From contig BFEA01000469.1 of assembly GCA_003427395.1 (NCBI GenBank), forward strand, positions 466,822-530,821: a stretch of 64,000 nucleotides of DNA, read 5' to 3'. The stretch comes from Chara braunii (lineage: Eukaryota > Streptophyta > Charophyceae > Charales > Characeae). Made by a program: the position numbers and the translations under genes. Below, in pieces: positions 11,911-23,777 of the stretch (position 1 is its first letter; every line of letters begins with the position of its first letter). The notes under the pieces were generated by a model, which saw only the letters and a list, made by a program, of their open reading frames with translations, made no database searches and had not been told where the DNA came from.

Positions 11911-12099
11911 TTTGTATGTGGGTGTGTGTGAGTATACTGTGTGTGTGCATGTGTATATATGTGTACACATGTGTGCGAGTGTGCGTGTGTACGACATTGT
12001 GTGTACGTGTGTTTATGTATATGTGTGTCTTTATTTTATATTTTTTATTTATAAAAAATACACATGAAGTTAAAATATATATATATATATATGGAGAAC

Positions 12100-12440
12100 C
12101 TTTTTTTTTCCTTATTTTTTGCTTGGAAAACAAACCGCTGTGGAAAAAAAAAACACTCATATCATTTCTTTTTTAATGATGATAAAACTTTAAAATTTAT
12201 AATAATAAATGCAGGGTTGTAGATCTCAAAACTTATACAATTTGTTTTTTTTTTGCTTATTTTTTATCTTGAAAACAAACCTATATTTTGGGGGGGGGGG
12301 AAATATTTTATATTTCTTTTTAATGTTTTTTTTTTTAATTTAACATAATTTTAAATTTTAAAATAATAAATACAGGGTTGTATATCTCAAAACAATCTAC
12401 CACTTTTTTTTTTTGCTTATTTTTTGCATGGGAAAAAATA
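12100..12440. repeat. AT-rich tandem repeat, three units of 145-160 bp
   Basis: TTATTTTTTGCTTGG-like blocks recur at about 12109, 12254 and 12414. The intervening AATAATAAATRCAGGGTTGTA and ATCTCAAAAC blocks are shared. 12441-12913 holds nothing recognisable. Confidence 0.65.
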
Positions 12441-12913
12441 TTTTGGGTCACGGTGAACCACGATAAATGAACGGTGAGACACTGTTTTTCTCCGGTTTTA
12501 ATGCGCATTGAGATATTCAACATCAGAACCATGTTGAAATACTTCCAGTTATTCAATATTCGTATTGTTGAAGTATTAACCTTTAGAAGGGTGTTTACTC
12601 AATGATTTAGAGTGTTTCACCCAGTTTGTGATTCAACAAACATTATTAGTAAATAAATTTAGGATCAAACGATATGCTTAAAACTTTTTGAAACAAATAT
12701 ACAATTAACCTATCAAGGAAATTAATATTTTGCTATGATTTAAGTCTATAGACGTTTCCTCCCGTGTTTAAAAATTTTGTTCCCTATTTTTCTAAACCAT
12801 TTTTTTACACGACGCAATTGGTGATTGTTGACTCAATCAATAATGTCGTTACAAGTATGTCGGACTAAGTCACTAAGGATATTTAAAGCGAGTGACAACA
12901 ATCATTTCTTACC

Positions 12914-13330
12914 GCAGTTGTGTCTAGCGTGTTGAGTCTAATGTGCAAGTGTTACATGAGAGTCATCTTATCAATATCATGCAAAAGCGAAACTTATAAA
13001 TGAACGTACATTGAGCTCTTACCATTTTGGTGAAGTGTGTTCAAGTTAACTATACATCCCACGACCCTCTTACGACAATATAAGGTTCTGCGAGGTACAA
13101 CTTACCTCCTCCTCTACAATTTTCACCGTCCTTAGGAAGATTTATCCCTGATGAGCTACTAACTCATCGGTAGTGGTTTCAATAATCACACAGGAGGTGT
13201 CTCACATGATAGTATTTCGCATACTCTGTAACATAGGGATACATGTTGATTCTCATGCGAAGTAGTACTGTGTCTAAACTGGTTAGTATCACACTGATCT
13301 TCTAAGACGCCTCGTATGAGACATTTTAAG
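12914..13330 (-). repeat. R500 repeat, copy 8 (diverged)
   Basis: On the minus strand the R500 order is kept: TTAGAAGATCAG, GTATCCCTATGTTACAG, GAGTTAGTAGCTCATCAGGG (A-box region), GTAAGTTGTACCTCGC, CCTTATATTGTCGTAAG, GTGGGATGTATAGTT and the end motif CACGCTAGACACAAC. Conservation is concentrated from the A-box region to GTACAGTT. Confidence 0.65.
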
Positions 13331-14167
13331 TTTGGGCATCTCACGAAATGGGTTAAATAACTCATATGTAATGTTTCTTTCTACTTTTTATCTCACAATT
13401 TTTTTTTTTCTTCTACATGTTGGGCACAGACATACGTAGCTATTGTATAGATAGGGATTTGAACCAATTTCATTCATATACTATCACGATGATAAATCTC
13501 ATGGGGTCGCTCTACGTCAGCTATCCGCTTAGAACAAATTGTGATCTTTAAGGTTTCATATGACAACCTGATGTCAACTGAGATGATGTTGCCTGAATTT
13601 TCAGTAGGCGCAACCTTTCACTCAGATATTTGTTAAGCTGATGTGAAGGTAATTTTTTCTACATATTACATACTTCTCAATCGAGCAAATCACTTAATAA
13701 AAAAATCAACAATACACTTCAACTACCTACAACGCACTCGACCTTTTAGTAAGAGTGGTTCTCCCCGCTTTGCCATATGGATCAATTGATAGGTCACCCT
13801 TATTCCAATGTGGTGATTGAAAATAAATTTGTTATCCATGAAACATCTACTAAAGCAAGGGTCACTCATCTGGCTCGTTAGCTTTCACAACTTGAATAAT
13901 TATTTCATTAATACGAATAACAACTTGAAATGTATTTTAATCAACACATTGGAATAAGGACAATTTTTTTTTTTTTTTCTTGCACACAACACAACCCCTT
14001 CTATTTAGAGGGGCACCAACTCGATTGCTTATCACCAACAAGTTGCGAAGAACAGAGTAAGGGAATATAGACGAGAGAGATAACAAAAGTCCAAACGGGG
14101 CGGGGGGGGATATCGGGACCAACCAACGTCAGATCTGCATGCATCGGGGACTAAGGGGGCATGAACA

Positions 14168-14647
14168 CGTTGTCGAGTGCATCAGCCCCCGCCTTTTCTC
14201 CCACAGAGGCGGGAGCCCTCCCGGCCATGTCACGCAGGAGATAAGCAAAAACACAACATAAAAGACAACTTGGGAACGACGCGAAATAATCTCGCTAACC
14301 GCCGAGACGGGTGTGGGGTCGCGTCGTTCCTTCGCCGCTCTAGCCGGATGCGCCAGCTGTACATCCCTCGGTGTTCTATGACAGGATAGGTTTCCGTGGG
14401 GCACAACTTGCTTCCCTAAGGGGCTGTCACCACCTTTAGGGGCGTATCCCTACCGAGCTACCAACCCACATGCGAAAGCTTTTAAATGCAATTGCAAAGG
14501 TGGGTCGGTCGAGGGCGTTTGATCGCTTACTGTAGTATAGGTACGTGTGGTTAAAACGCCAATTGAACTCGGACATCGTTCGTCCATTAGGGCGCTGATC
14601 TCCTAAGAACGAAGTGTACGCCGGTCGACTAGGACGGTCTCAGCCAA
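14168..14647 (-). repeat. R500 repeat, copy 1
   Basis: On the minus strand it starts TGGCTGAGACCGTCCTAGTC and ends GCACTCGACAACG. The interior has GGTTGGTAGCTCGGTAGGG, a paired arm CCCCTAAAG / CCCCTTAGGG around GTGGTGACAG, and a perfect 12-bp inverted repeat GGAACGACGCGA / TCGCGTCGTTCC. It joins E1 copy 1. Confidence 0.85.
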
Positions 14648-16289
14648 GTGTGAAACCCACAGTATCCTAGTCCCTTTAGATACCAATCAAAAGAAAGTTA
14701 AGCGACCACATATAATTATATAAAAAAAAATCGACCGTAGTCAACAGGAAAATATATTCAATCTGAAATGATGACAGATAGAATGCAAATCATCATTAAA
14801 TACATCCAATAACATAGGATCGAAATACAATCCGACCATCTCAGGTCGAATACCATAAAACAATCAAATAACCGCCAACAAGAAGTTGGCTATCGGCAAT
14901 AATATTGGTGCAGCCGACAAGGTAGTCGTACTGCCTTAGTTTTGACTTGATGAGTTGCGCTGCTAAAGTCATCTATTCCAACCTACCGTCGATCTAAGAT
15001 TAGACATGCACACACTTGTCGTCGTACGTTTCTAATCTTTTCGATGACAGGCTGCTTTGCGGATGATTCTTTATCAGGTGCATTGCTTGACGTGTTGCAT
15101 GCCTCACCCTCTAGGAAGTGGTCTGGGGTACTCCTTCTCGCCCGAGCACAAGACTCGGATCTCAGAAGTCGGACCATCTCCACCGAATCGGCAAAGTATC
15201 CCCCCCATAGAAATGGTCCACTCAGGGTCGATAACAGGGTCGACTCCTAAAGCAACGAACCCCCACTCCAGATGCTTCCTTGAAAGATGAGAATGTGTTC
15301 ACCGCAAGAAGGTTTTAACTGTTCTTGTTTTCTAAACTCAAGGTAACTTGGACGAAAAGAAAAGTCAAGAGCGAGAGATAAAGATTCATTCGGACAGGCG
15401 CAAATAAGAGGGTCGATCGAGATAGAACGGGTTTCCTAAGGAAAAATTAAATTCATTATGCTTTAATTCTCTTTCTGTTTTCAAGATTCCTTTTCTCACA
15501 GCACCCATCGATTATCCTTCAAAAATCGCAAGCAAGTTCACCCAACTCACTGACGAAAGAAAAAAAAAGTAAGGAGGCGAAACTCTCCGTCATTTTGTCA
15601 AATAGCATTTTGTCACACTTTCATACATAGTCGTTTTACTCACCTGCACACCTCGCAGACAACACGATCAAAAGAAGACAAGCCAAGTCCCACTACTCAC
15701 GTCAGACCCACTTTTTCACTCATGCACGACGCCCACAACCCCACTCAACCTTTTCTCTTGAACATTCAAAGCGAAAGGGTCAAGCAATGTGTGGGTGCAC
15801 ACAGGTGTGAAGGGAGTCTGAGTCGTCCACTGACTGACCTTGAGCGAAGTGGTATCGAACACGCTGTGGCTCACTCAAGAAAGCCAAGTAACATATACGA
15901 GTTGCCGAAGAAACCGCAGTCGTGAGATAAGTCTTGGGCCAACTGCTTGTCCCAATATGTTCCCGACTCGCAAGTTTCACTCGCAGCAGTTCCAAGTGCT
16001 AAGATGGTGAGCCACACTCGTCCCAAAAAAATCCACTGCGTTCTGCGTCGATCCCAACTGATCCCAAGTGCTCCCAAGTGGTCCCGCACTACCGCTTGTA
16101 GCATCGGATGGCCCCAACTGCCGAAACCGCTCTCACCACACTCTCTAAAAAAATAATAACACTACCTGGTGTCAAAACCGCAAGTGCCACGTGCTCCCAA
16201 TGGTCAATGCGCTGCCCACTCACGTCCCTCTATCATGCCGCAATTCCATTGTCGTGCCGAATCCTCGTAAAAAAAAACGGCTGCGCTTC

Positions 16290-16306
16290 GCCCGGCCGCC
16301 CCACCG

Positions 16307-16338
<32 letters not shown>

Positions 16339-16720
16339 AACGACAGCGCTTCACAGTGTCGTACCACCGTAAAAAAGACGGCAGCTTCGCAGTGTCGTAC
16401 CACCAGAAAAAACAGCGACGCTTCGCCGTGCCGTACCACCGTAAAAACAACGACAGCTCTTCGCCGTGCCGTACCACCGTAAAAAAAACGGTAGCGTTTC
16501 GCCGTGCTGTACCACCGCAAAAAGACGGCGGCACTTCGCTTTGTCGTACCACCGTAAAAAGACGGCGGCGCTTCGCTGTGCCGTAGCACTGCAAAAAGAC
16601 GGCGGCGCTCCACCGCGTTGTACTACCGTACTGTGAAAACAGCAGCGTCACTCTTCAAAACGAAGTGCCGCCGACGTGCCGTGAAAACGACAGCGTCATC
16701 CCTCAAAATAAAGGTGTCGC
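16290..16720 (-). repeat. 37-bp tandem array within E1 copy 1
   Basis: GTACCACCGT-like anchors recur at about 16361, 16397, 16433, 16471, 16509, 16546, 16583 and 16620. Each unit carries GACGGCGGCGCTTCGC and an A-run. Because 37 is not a multiple of three, the same peptide-like motif cycles through all frames; this argues against coding. An A tract lies at 16305-16337. Confidence 0.85.
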
Positions 16721-17395
16721 ACCGACGCCATGGTATTTCGGCAACATAACCCCACAAAAATGGGTTATGGTTGCTGAAAATATCGGTCGACACATCTCCA
16801 CCAGTTGTCGTGCTCCCCGTCGCTCCTTGTCAAGGCTATGGTTGTCTCCTCCTTCGTCGTGCTCCTCCACAGTCATCCAGCTCCGCCAACAGCACTCCTG
16901 CCTCCTCTCCAGCACTCCAGCGATGAGGTAAGTGTACTGTCGCACACTGGCAGCTGGAGGCAAGTGTGAGGCAGTTGGGGGACAACTGCCTCTTTTGTAG
17001 TGGTTGAGGAGGGCAGCATCAGCCTTAGCTGCCCCCAAGCAAAATTCATCACTTGCCTGGGACCGTTGATCTGAGCCAGATCAACGGACTGAGGTTGTCT
17101 CACCTCAGCCAAACACTTAGTGTGGCAATTGTACTCAACTGCCCCTTTTGTTTTCTCCCTTTTCCCTGCACTAAGCCCCCCCCTGAGTGCAGGTTCAACG
17201 AGAAAATGGTTGTTTCCAGTCAAGTTCCCCTCACCACCTCTTCAACTCCCCAGCCTCTGGCCTGAGTCACATTCAGGCCAGTTTGGCCTGTATCTGATCA
17301 TAGCCGCGACCACATTCGTGGCCATGGCTTTTTCTTTTTCCTTTTCTCTCCTTCTACCTTCTTTTTCTCTTTTCTCCCCTTCCCTCCCCTGAAAA

Positions 17396-17475
17396 CGGGG
17401 ATGGCAGTTGTTAGATTGGGAGAGGTAGGGAAACAACTCATGAAAATTCACGAGTTCAAATCCCGACAGGCTCAG
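17396..17475 (+). repeat. tRNA-like fragment
   Basis: CACGAGTTCAAATCCCGAC near 17450 is a good B box. TGGCAGTTGTTAGATTGGGAG upstream (near 17402) is a weak A box. It is followed by GGGGTGC...GTACCCCGA. Probably a tRNA-derived SINE at the border of E1 copy 1. Confidence 0.4.
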
Positions 17476-17685
17476 AGCGGGGTGCAAAAAGTACCCCGAC
17501 TTCGATGCTTTTTAGAAAAATATTTGCCTAATACAAAAATCTAAAACAATTCATGCACATGGCCTAGGTGCCTGGCTATCAACAGAAAAAAAACTCAAGG
17601 TCGAAAAAATTGTTTTACGCCACCAAAAATATTGACGCAAACCGAAAACTACAGGATTTCAAAAAAAATATCATCCCGTTTCTCG

Positions 17686-17712
17686 TTTTTTTTTTTTTTT
17701 TTTTTTTTTTTT

Positions 17713-17766
<54 letters not shown>
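17686..17766. repeat. Long poly-T tract
   Basis: About 80 bp of T with a single A interruption. Confidence 0.95.
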
Positions 17767-18116
17767 CCCTCCCTGCCTGGATAACGGGGAGACAGCTGGC
17801 AGGTCGGGAGAAGTAGGTCCTCCTCTCTCTCATCCTCCCATTTCTTTCTTTCTCCCTCTCCACTCAACTCCCATAATTTCTCCGCGTGTGTATTGTGGGT
17901 CGCGAGATCTCAAGATCTCGTGGCCACAGTCATCTGTCCAAAACGAAGTGGGAGCCTTTGTGCTCCCACACAGTCTGAAAAGACTGTTGTTTTGTTTGCT
18001 TTTTTTTTTCTTTTTTTTTTTTTACAATGTTAGGTTGCTCGTTCCAACCCCTCCCCGTTTTCCTTGCTGGTTGTGCCTCAACGATTACGAACGGGGAGGG
18101 GGAACGAAGTAACACC

Positions 18117-18135
18117 AAAAAAAAAACAAAAGAAG

Positions 18136-18196
<61 letters not shown>
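18117..18196. repeat. Long poly-A tract at the left edge of element C copy 1
   Basis: A-rich from 18117 and nearly pure A to 18196, ending directly before CACAACTTACCTGG, the apparent start of a C element. Confidence 0.9.
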
Positions 18197-18197
<1 letters not shown>

Positions 18198-18199
18198 AC

Positions 18200-19195
18200 A
18201 ACTTACCTGGAAACGACCTGGCGCCTTGAAAACGGGCGCCCGTTTCCTCCTTCCCAGGGACTGCAAATCCTTGTTTGTTCTACGAGCGCCACTTGGCGAT
18301 TTAGCTGTATATATAGTTTTGTTTTACTCTATTGGCTTATGCCAATGGTCCCTCGTAGCATAGAGCACCTCCGCCTTGCTTCGAAGCTACAGATCCAAGT
18401 TCGAGTCCCGAAGGACTCTAATTTTTTTTTTTTTGACCATTTCTCGATTTATGTGTGTCGTCCTTGCGCAGGACCCTTGTAAATCTGTGCGCGACTGTTT
18501 TCAGTCGCGCGATCTCATCGATCGCATGGCCGAGAACGGCCGCGCAAAAAGGCTGGGTTGCTCCAAAAAGAGCTAGCTCAGTGGTGATGTCATCAAGGCT
18601 CGATCCCGATATCTGTTGAGCAAGAGTCTAGTATGATATCCTACTGGGCTAACTCTTATTTCACATTGGAATATGAGCAGCTTTTCCTTATGAAGAGCTT
18701 GGTGCAGCGTGGTATTGCCTTATGGCATCACGCAGGCTATACCTGCGTACCCCAGCAGCCCGAGCCGCTAGCCATCCGTGCAGCCGCCAACCCGGCGACC
18801 GTCTGGCAGTGTGGCACGCATGTCGTGGCCACGTACATGCCGCGACCATCTATTTGGCCTACTGTGCTCCTTAATCGCCCGGCTGCCACCTTTTAGGTAG
18901 GGTAAGTCTAGCTTTATCATCCGCATGACCGAGTACCTCCCCGACCTTGTCAGACATCACGGATGACAGGTCGTACCACCGACTCCTGTTGTTTCGATCG
19001 GACATCAATGACGTCCTACGTCAACGACATCAGGTTCTAAAAATTCAAGTCTCTCGGTCGTAGGGTTGGTCTGAATAAACTTTCTGGCAATGTCAGTCTC
19101 ATCAAGTCCTTTAATCCAACGAAAGAGTCGGACAATGTCCGATGTTTAAAATCCCCGGCAAATACCCTTGTCAGGGTATTTTCCCCGACAAAGTG
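18200..19195 (+). mobile_element. Composite element C, copy 1 (tRNA-like / antisense U6 / tRNA-like / hairpin)
   Basis: In order: ACTTACCTGG start; GGCGCC-rich segment; tRNA-like segment with B box AGTTCGAGTCCCGA near 18400; the 3' half of U6 in antisense (18432-18490); a second tRNA-like segment GAGCTAGCTCAGTGG...GGCTCGATCCCGA (18571-18612); a CTACTGGGCTAACTC block; CTCATCAAGTCC and AATCCAACGAAAGA; and a terminal hairpin AATACCCTTG / CAGGGTATT (19161-19180). Copies 2 and 3 keep this order. No ORF explains the conservation. Two Pol III-type promoters around a U6 remnant suggest a composite SINE, an inference from structure only. Confidence 0.75.
18432..18490 (-). ncRNA. U6 snRNA-derived fragment (3' half, antisense in C)
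   Basis: On the minus strand it reads CCTGCGCAAGGACGACACAC then ATAAATCGAGAAATGGTC and an A tract. This matches the 3' half of plant U6. The 5' stem and central ACAGAGA region are missing, so it cannot be a functional U6. Confidence 0.8.
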
Positions 19196-20099
19196 ATCCG
19201 CCTTAACTCATGAGGTAGCCGCCAGGAGGCCATCACATACTCTGCCATCGCCCCCTCGATCAGAGGGGAGGTAGGATCATGTTGGGGGCCCTCTCTGTTC
19301 CCTCTCTCCCCCCCAAAAAAAAACCGTCCATCTCTAGTTAAATATCTTTATTTCCTGGTATATACCAACACACACGCCAACAGGTCTTTCAAACTACTAA
19401 AACCGAGTCACTTTCGTACACATGAATACATCCTTGAGCAACTGACATAGAGTCTAACCCTATCCTATGTAGATGTCATCCAAGGCATACTCTTACACCG
19501 ACCCCAACCCATCGGTTACCCTTCCCAAATCTATTCAAGTTATTATCACTCGACTAGCGGGGCCCATGTATCAGACAAATCTTCACAAAGCACCTATCTC
19601 ACTATGTACCCAGTTATAGTTTGTCATCCACGTATCAAATACACATCTCAGAACACCTACCCTAACCCCGACTTTGTTGCAATCTGCCATCCACGCACCA
19701 GACCCGTATTAGAGAATCACCTTCCTCCTATATAGGTACGGTCACCACGTGTCCAAATGTCAATCAGGCAGTCCTTATCACCGCCCCTCCCCCACACCCC
19801 GTCTCTATCCCTCATCAGTCCTTCCCACATTAATTCACCCTAAACCTTAGTTCTTTTTTTCATGAGTCCATTGAAATCGCCTAGAGTGGAGAGGGGGGGT
19901 GCCATTTGAGGTGGCAAACGTCTCCCGCATCTGAGTACCAAGGTCAATAAAGCTTATTTATTGAACCCTTGTAAGAGTTTGGGTTGGATCGATACTACTT
20001 CAACATCCATCAGGCTTGCAGAGCTTCTGACATCTTGGCAGTAGTGACTATCTTCCAAGGTTCTTGGTCTCCTTCGAGAAAGAACCAGATCAAGGATCA
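19196..20099. other. Spacer between C copy 1 and the LINE remnant
   Basis: No recognised gene. The right part may be the decayed 3' end of the minus-strand LINE, but no clear poly-A tail was found; only a short T run sits at about 19854-19860. Confidence 0.4.
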
Positions 20100-22300
20100 A
20101 ATATGGAGTATCACCGCCTGTCTATGAGGGTCAATCAAGTCGAACACTCATTTGGATCACTGTTGCATAATCATGTACAATGCCACTGCAAAACAAGGTT
20201 TCGCACCAGAGGATCCTATTATTCAAAAAATATTTTTTAGCACGACTTGTATTGTCGCTGGATGCTCACTTCGGGCATAGAAACAACTCCTGCGTACCAG
20301 AGCGCAGAAGAGATACAAGCGTCGGCAATGAGGGCTCTTCCGAAAAAAAACCGCCTGTACCGATCGGGCCACGCCATTCGACGTACTAGTTCTGAAACAA
20401 TAACTCGAATTGAGTTTTGTGACTTTTATTTGTCGTTGCATTAGGCAACAAGAAACCTATTGTAAGGTAGGTAATCTGGTCCACTGCCATATGCACCTTC
20501 ACTCCCTCAAAGAGGTCGGGGCATTCCATGTCCCCCACCACTGCCACATATTTATGTTAATTCATATGCACACTTGCGTAGTGCTCAAACAGCCAGACCT
20601 GTTTCCTAAGGGCGGCCACACTCTCCCGCGTCAGTGTAGTGATTACACTCATGTTATCCGCAAAGGCGTTGGATTCCAGTTATGCTTCACCGAGAAGACA
20701 ACGACTTTGTATAGCAATATCTGCTCTAAGCATCTTGTGAAGGTGTTTCACATAAAGAGTGTAGAGTGTCAACGATAAGAAGTATCCATGACATACAAAG
20801 CGGGAGAGATAATCAGAAAGGGATAGGAAGTCGTTGATCAACAAAGGAGCTGTAAAAGTGGTAAGCAAGGGACTTACATAGGCCACGAAGAGACAGTCCA
20901 CCCCGTGTTTGCATCGTTCGGTCGGTTAAAAGAAACCAGCGGATGCGATAAGTAGGCCTTCTCAAAATCCAACGAACATTGGCCAAGAGGAATTGGGTTT
21001 TTGAGACTTTTCGTATAACCTGCCTAGTGACTTGCACGTTTGTCAGATTCGCCTCCCGATAACAAACCTTATGCGAGAGGAGTGGGTTACCCATCAAAGG
21101 CACAAAGCAAGTTTACTGGCTAAGATTTTGCAAATAACTTAGAGGGTGACATAAGAGCAAGAGTTGCGTCCAATTACAAATATTTTTGTTCTGCTTTCTT
21201 ATGGATAAGGACGATCATGGATCTTCCAAACCCAACCCGCAGCTGATATTTGCCCTTGAAAAAAACCCCAAAACCCTCTATTAATACAAACAAAAATGTC
21301 TCAGCTAAGGTGTGAAAGTGTTCGACAAACATCCTATCTAGTTTGGCCACTTTACCGTGCAGGAGCTGCCAGAGGGCTACTTACTAACTCCTCGATTCCC
21401 CTGGTTGGCCACTCTAGCGGAGAAGGGTACAGGTGTCTGAACATCTCTCGTGAGTACGAATGCAGCTACATCAGGTGAAGACAAAAAGCGTCGGGGAACA
21501 TCTAAGCCAAAATTGCAGAAGGAGCTGCTTAGCTATGCTCGCTGAGAGCGCCATCGAGAAAAGAGAGAAATTGGCCAAGTCACGAATCGGGTTCTCTAAG
21601 AACCAAACAAGCAATCGAGAAGAGAGAGAAGTTGGTCAAGCCACGAATCGGGTCCTCTAAGAACTAAACAATGTCTATATGACCTTGGGTTCAGGGAATA
21701 TTACCCATCCGCATGATGCTCCCCTCCAACCAAAAATGTCTACAAGCATCCTCCAAACCCAAGTATGTTATGGTAGCTATGAGTACCTTCTTGTCTGGCC
21801 AAGGAACCACCCTACCTAGCGCATCATGAGAGGGGTGAATGATTTTATTGTAGTTCCCAATGATAGGTGTTTTGTTGGTCTCTGGTAGCCGATGAGGTAG
21901 GTCCCTTCTCGAATCACCTTTGGCAAAAAATTATGGGAGGGGCATATACTTTTGCCAACAACACTCTCGAACCATCCAACTCGATGAGCGTCGAAGCCCA
22001 ATAGCCTTATGTATCAAAGAAATAATCGGGCACCTTCCCTTTAAAGAAGCATATGCAGATGATTGCAGCACCACCCCGTGTGCCCACAGCTGGTACCAAG
22101 ATGTGGCAACTAGGGCCCACCAAGGCAGAGACCTAGAGGGAAGTTCGGATTTAGCCAACGGTATCTCCTGTAAGCATTTGATTCTATAACGCTTCACCAC
22201 ACATTTAATCTCTCGCCATTTGGGTCTGAAAGATCTATTGCTCAAGCCCCGCACATTAAGTGAGGCAACTTGGTGGTCCTCCAATGACGCCATAGCACGA
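20100..22300 (-). pseudogene. Decayed L1-like non-LTR retrotransposon (EN + RT)
   Basis: This is a broken LINE ORF2-type gene. At 22293 a frame opens with MASLEDHQVASLNVRGLSN, followed by KCLQE: the N-terminus of an apurinic-type endonuclease (usual motifs NVRGL and LQET). After a frameshift, LLAKVYAPP (near 21940), PIIGNYNK (near 21855, usually GGDFN) and GHIDIV (near 21680, usually SRID) continue the domain. Reverse-transcriptase motifs follow: LDFEKAY at 20952-20972, GYFLSLTLYTLYV (near 20800, normally GCPLSPLLF), and FADN at 20653-20664 where active enzymes have (F/Y)ADD. Many stops and frameshifts make it inactive. It lies directly downstream of R500 copy 2 on the same strand. A plant L1-like clade is inferred from the motifs. 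Confidence 0.8.
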
Positions 22301-22369
22301 TGTTACAACTGAGATTCTGCCAAACTTTCCCAAAAGTGTTCGTACTAAGACAATCCAATCATACTTGAA

Positions 22370-22848
22370 CGTTGTCGAGCGCATCGGCTCCCACCTTTTT
22401 GCAAAACGCAGGAGCCCTCCCCCCCATATCACGCATGACTAAAATAAAAACAAAATCAAAGAGACAACTCGGGAACGACGCAAAATATCCCCACGAACCG
22501 TCGAAACGGGCGCACTCGCATTGTTCCTTCGCCGCTCTAGCTGGGTTCGCAAGTTGTACATCCCGCGGTCCCCTATGACAGGATAGGTTCCCGCGGGGCA
22601 TAAACTTTCCTTCCCTAAGGGGCTGTCAACACCCTTAGGGGTGTATCCCTACCGAGCTACTGACCCACGTGCGAAAGTTTTTAAATGCAATCGTTGAGGT
22701 AGGCTAGCCGAGAGCGTTTGCTCGTTCGCTGTAGTATAGATACGATTGGTTAACGCCAAACGGACCCGAGCGTCGTCCATCCCTTACTAGGGGGCTGATC
22801 TCCTAAGTACGAAGTGGACGCCTGTCGACTAGGACGGTCTCAACCAAG
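22370..22848 (-). repeat. R500 repeat, copy 2
   Basis: On the minus strand it starts TTGGTTGAGACCGTCCTAGT immediately after the end of C copy 2 and stops at GCGCTCGACAACG, about 75 bp before the LINE endonuclease frame. The central GGTCAGTAGCTCGGTAGGG and paired arm CCCCTAAGGG / CCCCTTAGGG are present; the third inverted repeat is decayed. Confidence 0.85.
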
Positions 22849-23156
22849 CATTGTCGGGGCAGAAACCCTGGCAAGGGTATCTGCCCGGTGTTTTTAATTG
22901 TCGGACGATGTCCGACTTAGTAAAGGGTTATCCAGGCTTCATAACTTGATGAGATGGGTTATCTGTTGGAAGTTTATTCAAAATGGACCTATCATTGAGA
23001 GACTAAAACTTATCGAAACTAAGACCTGACGCCTGCAGCGTCTGGAAGTGGCGGCAAGGACTGGCGGCAAGGACTGGCGGCATGACCAGTCCCTCCCTAT
23101 GCTTGGTAAGGCTGCACAGATGAACGGTCATGAGAGAAATATATATCTGTTTGTGA

Positions 23157-23158
<2 letters not shown>

Positions 23159-23208
<50 letters not shown>
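23159..23208. repeat. (AT)n microsatellite inside C copy 2
   Basis: A pure AT tract of about 50 bp. It is absent from the other C copies, so it probably expanded after insertion. Confidence 0.95.
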
Positions 23209-23212
<4 letters not shown>

Positions 23213-23703
23213 ATGCCTATGCTACCTAAAATACGTACGAGCGGCTTAGCAGCCACACAATTCAGAGCAGGAAAGACCTACGAGGACCACCATGCGAGGA
23301 TGAGCGGTTACTGTAAGGGCGAAGCCGTGCAAGGTGAGGTCATGTCGGGGTCGGGTTAGCTGTCGTTGGTAAAGCTCATGCGCCAACATGGGCCTGGTGT
23401 CGTACCTTGGGCAAGGCAGCCTGACCTGGATGAAAACTCGGGTCTCCGAGTTGTTGGCCACGGGGTTGGAGGGGACCTGTTAGGCACAACTCTTCGTATA
23501 GAAGAGTTCCTACCTCTACTGTAGTAGGAGCTAGCCCAATAGGTACCAAAACTTGACTGTCACCCCACTGATATGGGGATCGAAATTGACCAGCCACGCT
23601 ACCGGGCTAGATCCTTTTGGAGCTGACCGTTGTTATTGCTGCCAGCACGTCTAATTTGGTCATTCGATCGTGAGGATCACGTGGCCTAGATTGGCGCGCG
23701 TGA

Positions 23704-23777
23704 ATCAGCATGGCCCCTGCGCAAGGATGACACAGTGAGACACACATACATCGAGAAATGATCCATACAGATTTTCG
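23704..23777 (+). ncRNA. U6 snRNA-derived fragment (3' two-thirds)
   Basis: ATCAGCATGGCCCCTGCGCA at the start and TCGAGAAATGATCC at the end match plant U6. Between them is a short internal duplication (GACACAGTGAGACACACA). The 5' stem is missing. It is antisense to C copy 2. Confidence 0.85.

Larger units (their letters stand above)
13963..17395 (-). mobile_element. E1 element, copy 1, with R500 and 3' poly-A
   Basis: Read on the minus strand, this copy starts near 17395 in a purine-rich tract and passes the CAGATCAACGG region, a 37-bp repeat array (16290-16720) and the CTCATCAAGTC and GGTCGGATTGTATTTCGATC blocks. It then joins R500 at 14647 and ends after GTGTGTGCAAG in an A tract (T tract 13963-13979 on the plus strand). 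The body aligns by eye with copy 2 (28582-31560) and copy 3 (25140-28100). No continuous ORF is present. The terminal A tract is compatible with retroposition, but I found no target-site duplication. Function unknown. Confidence 0.7.

Noticed and set aside
13140-13190. Hammerhead ribozyme-like CTGATGAG motif
   Set aside because: The required CGAAA segment and third stem are absent; the motif is part of the R500 A-box region.
16191-16651. 131-143 aa repetitive ORFs on both strands
   Set aside because: Produced by the 37-bp array, which cycles all three frames; no conservation in E1 copy 2 or 3.
22359-22601. Peptide similarity between R500 copies 1 and 2 (GNLSCHR, PRDVQLA, PARAAKE)
   Set aside because: The frame is broken by stops and frameshifts in copies 3 to 8 while stems persist, so RNA or DNA structure explains the conservation better than coding.
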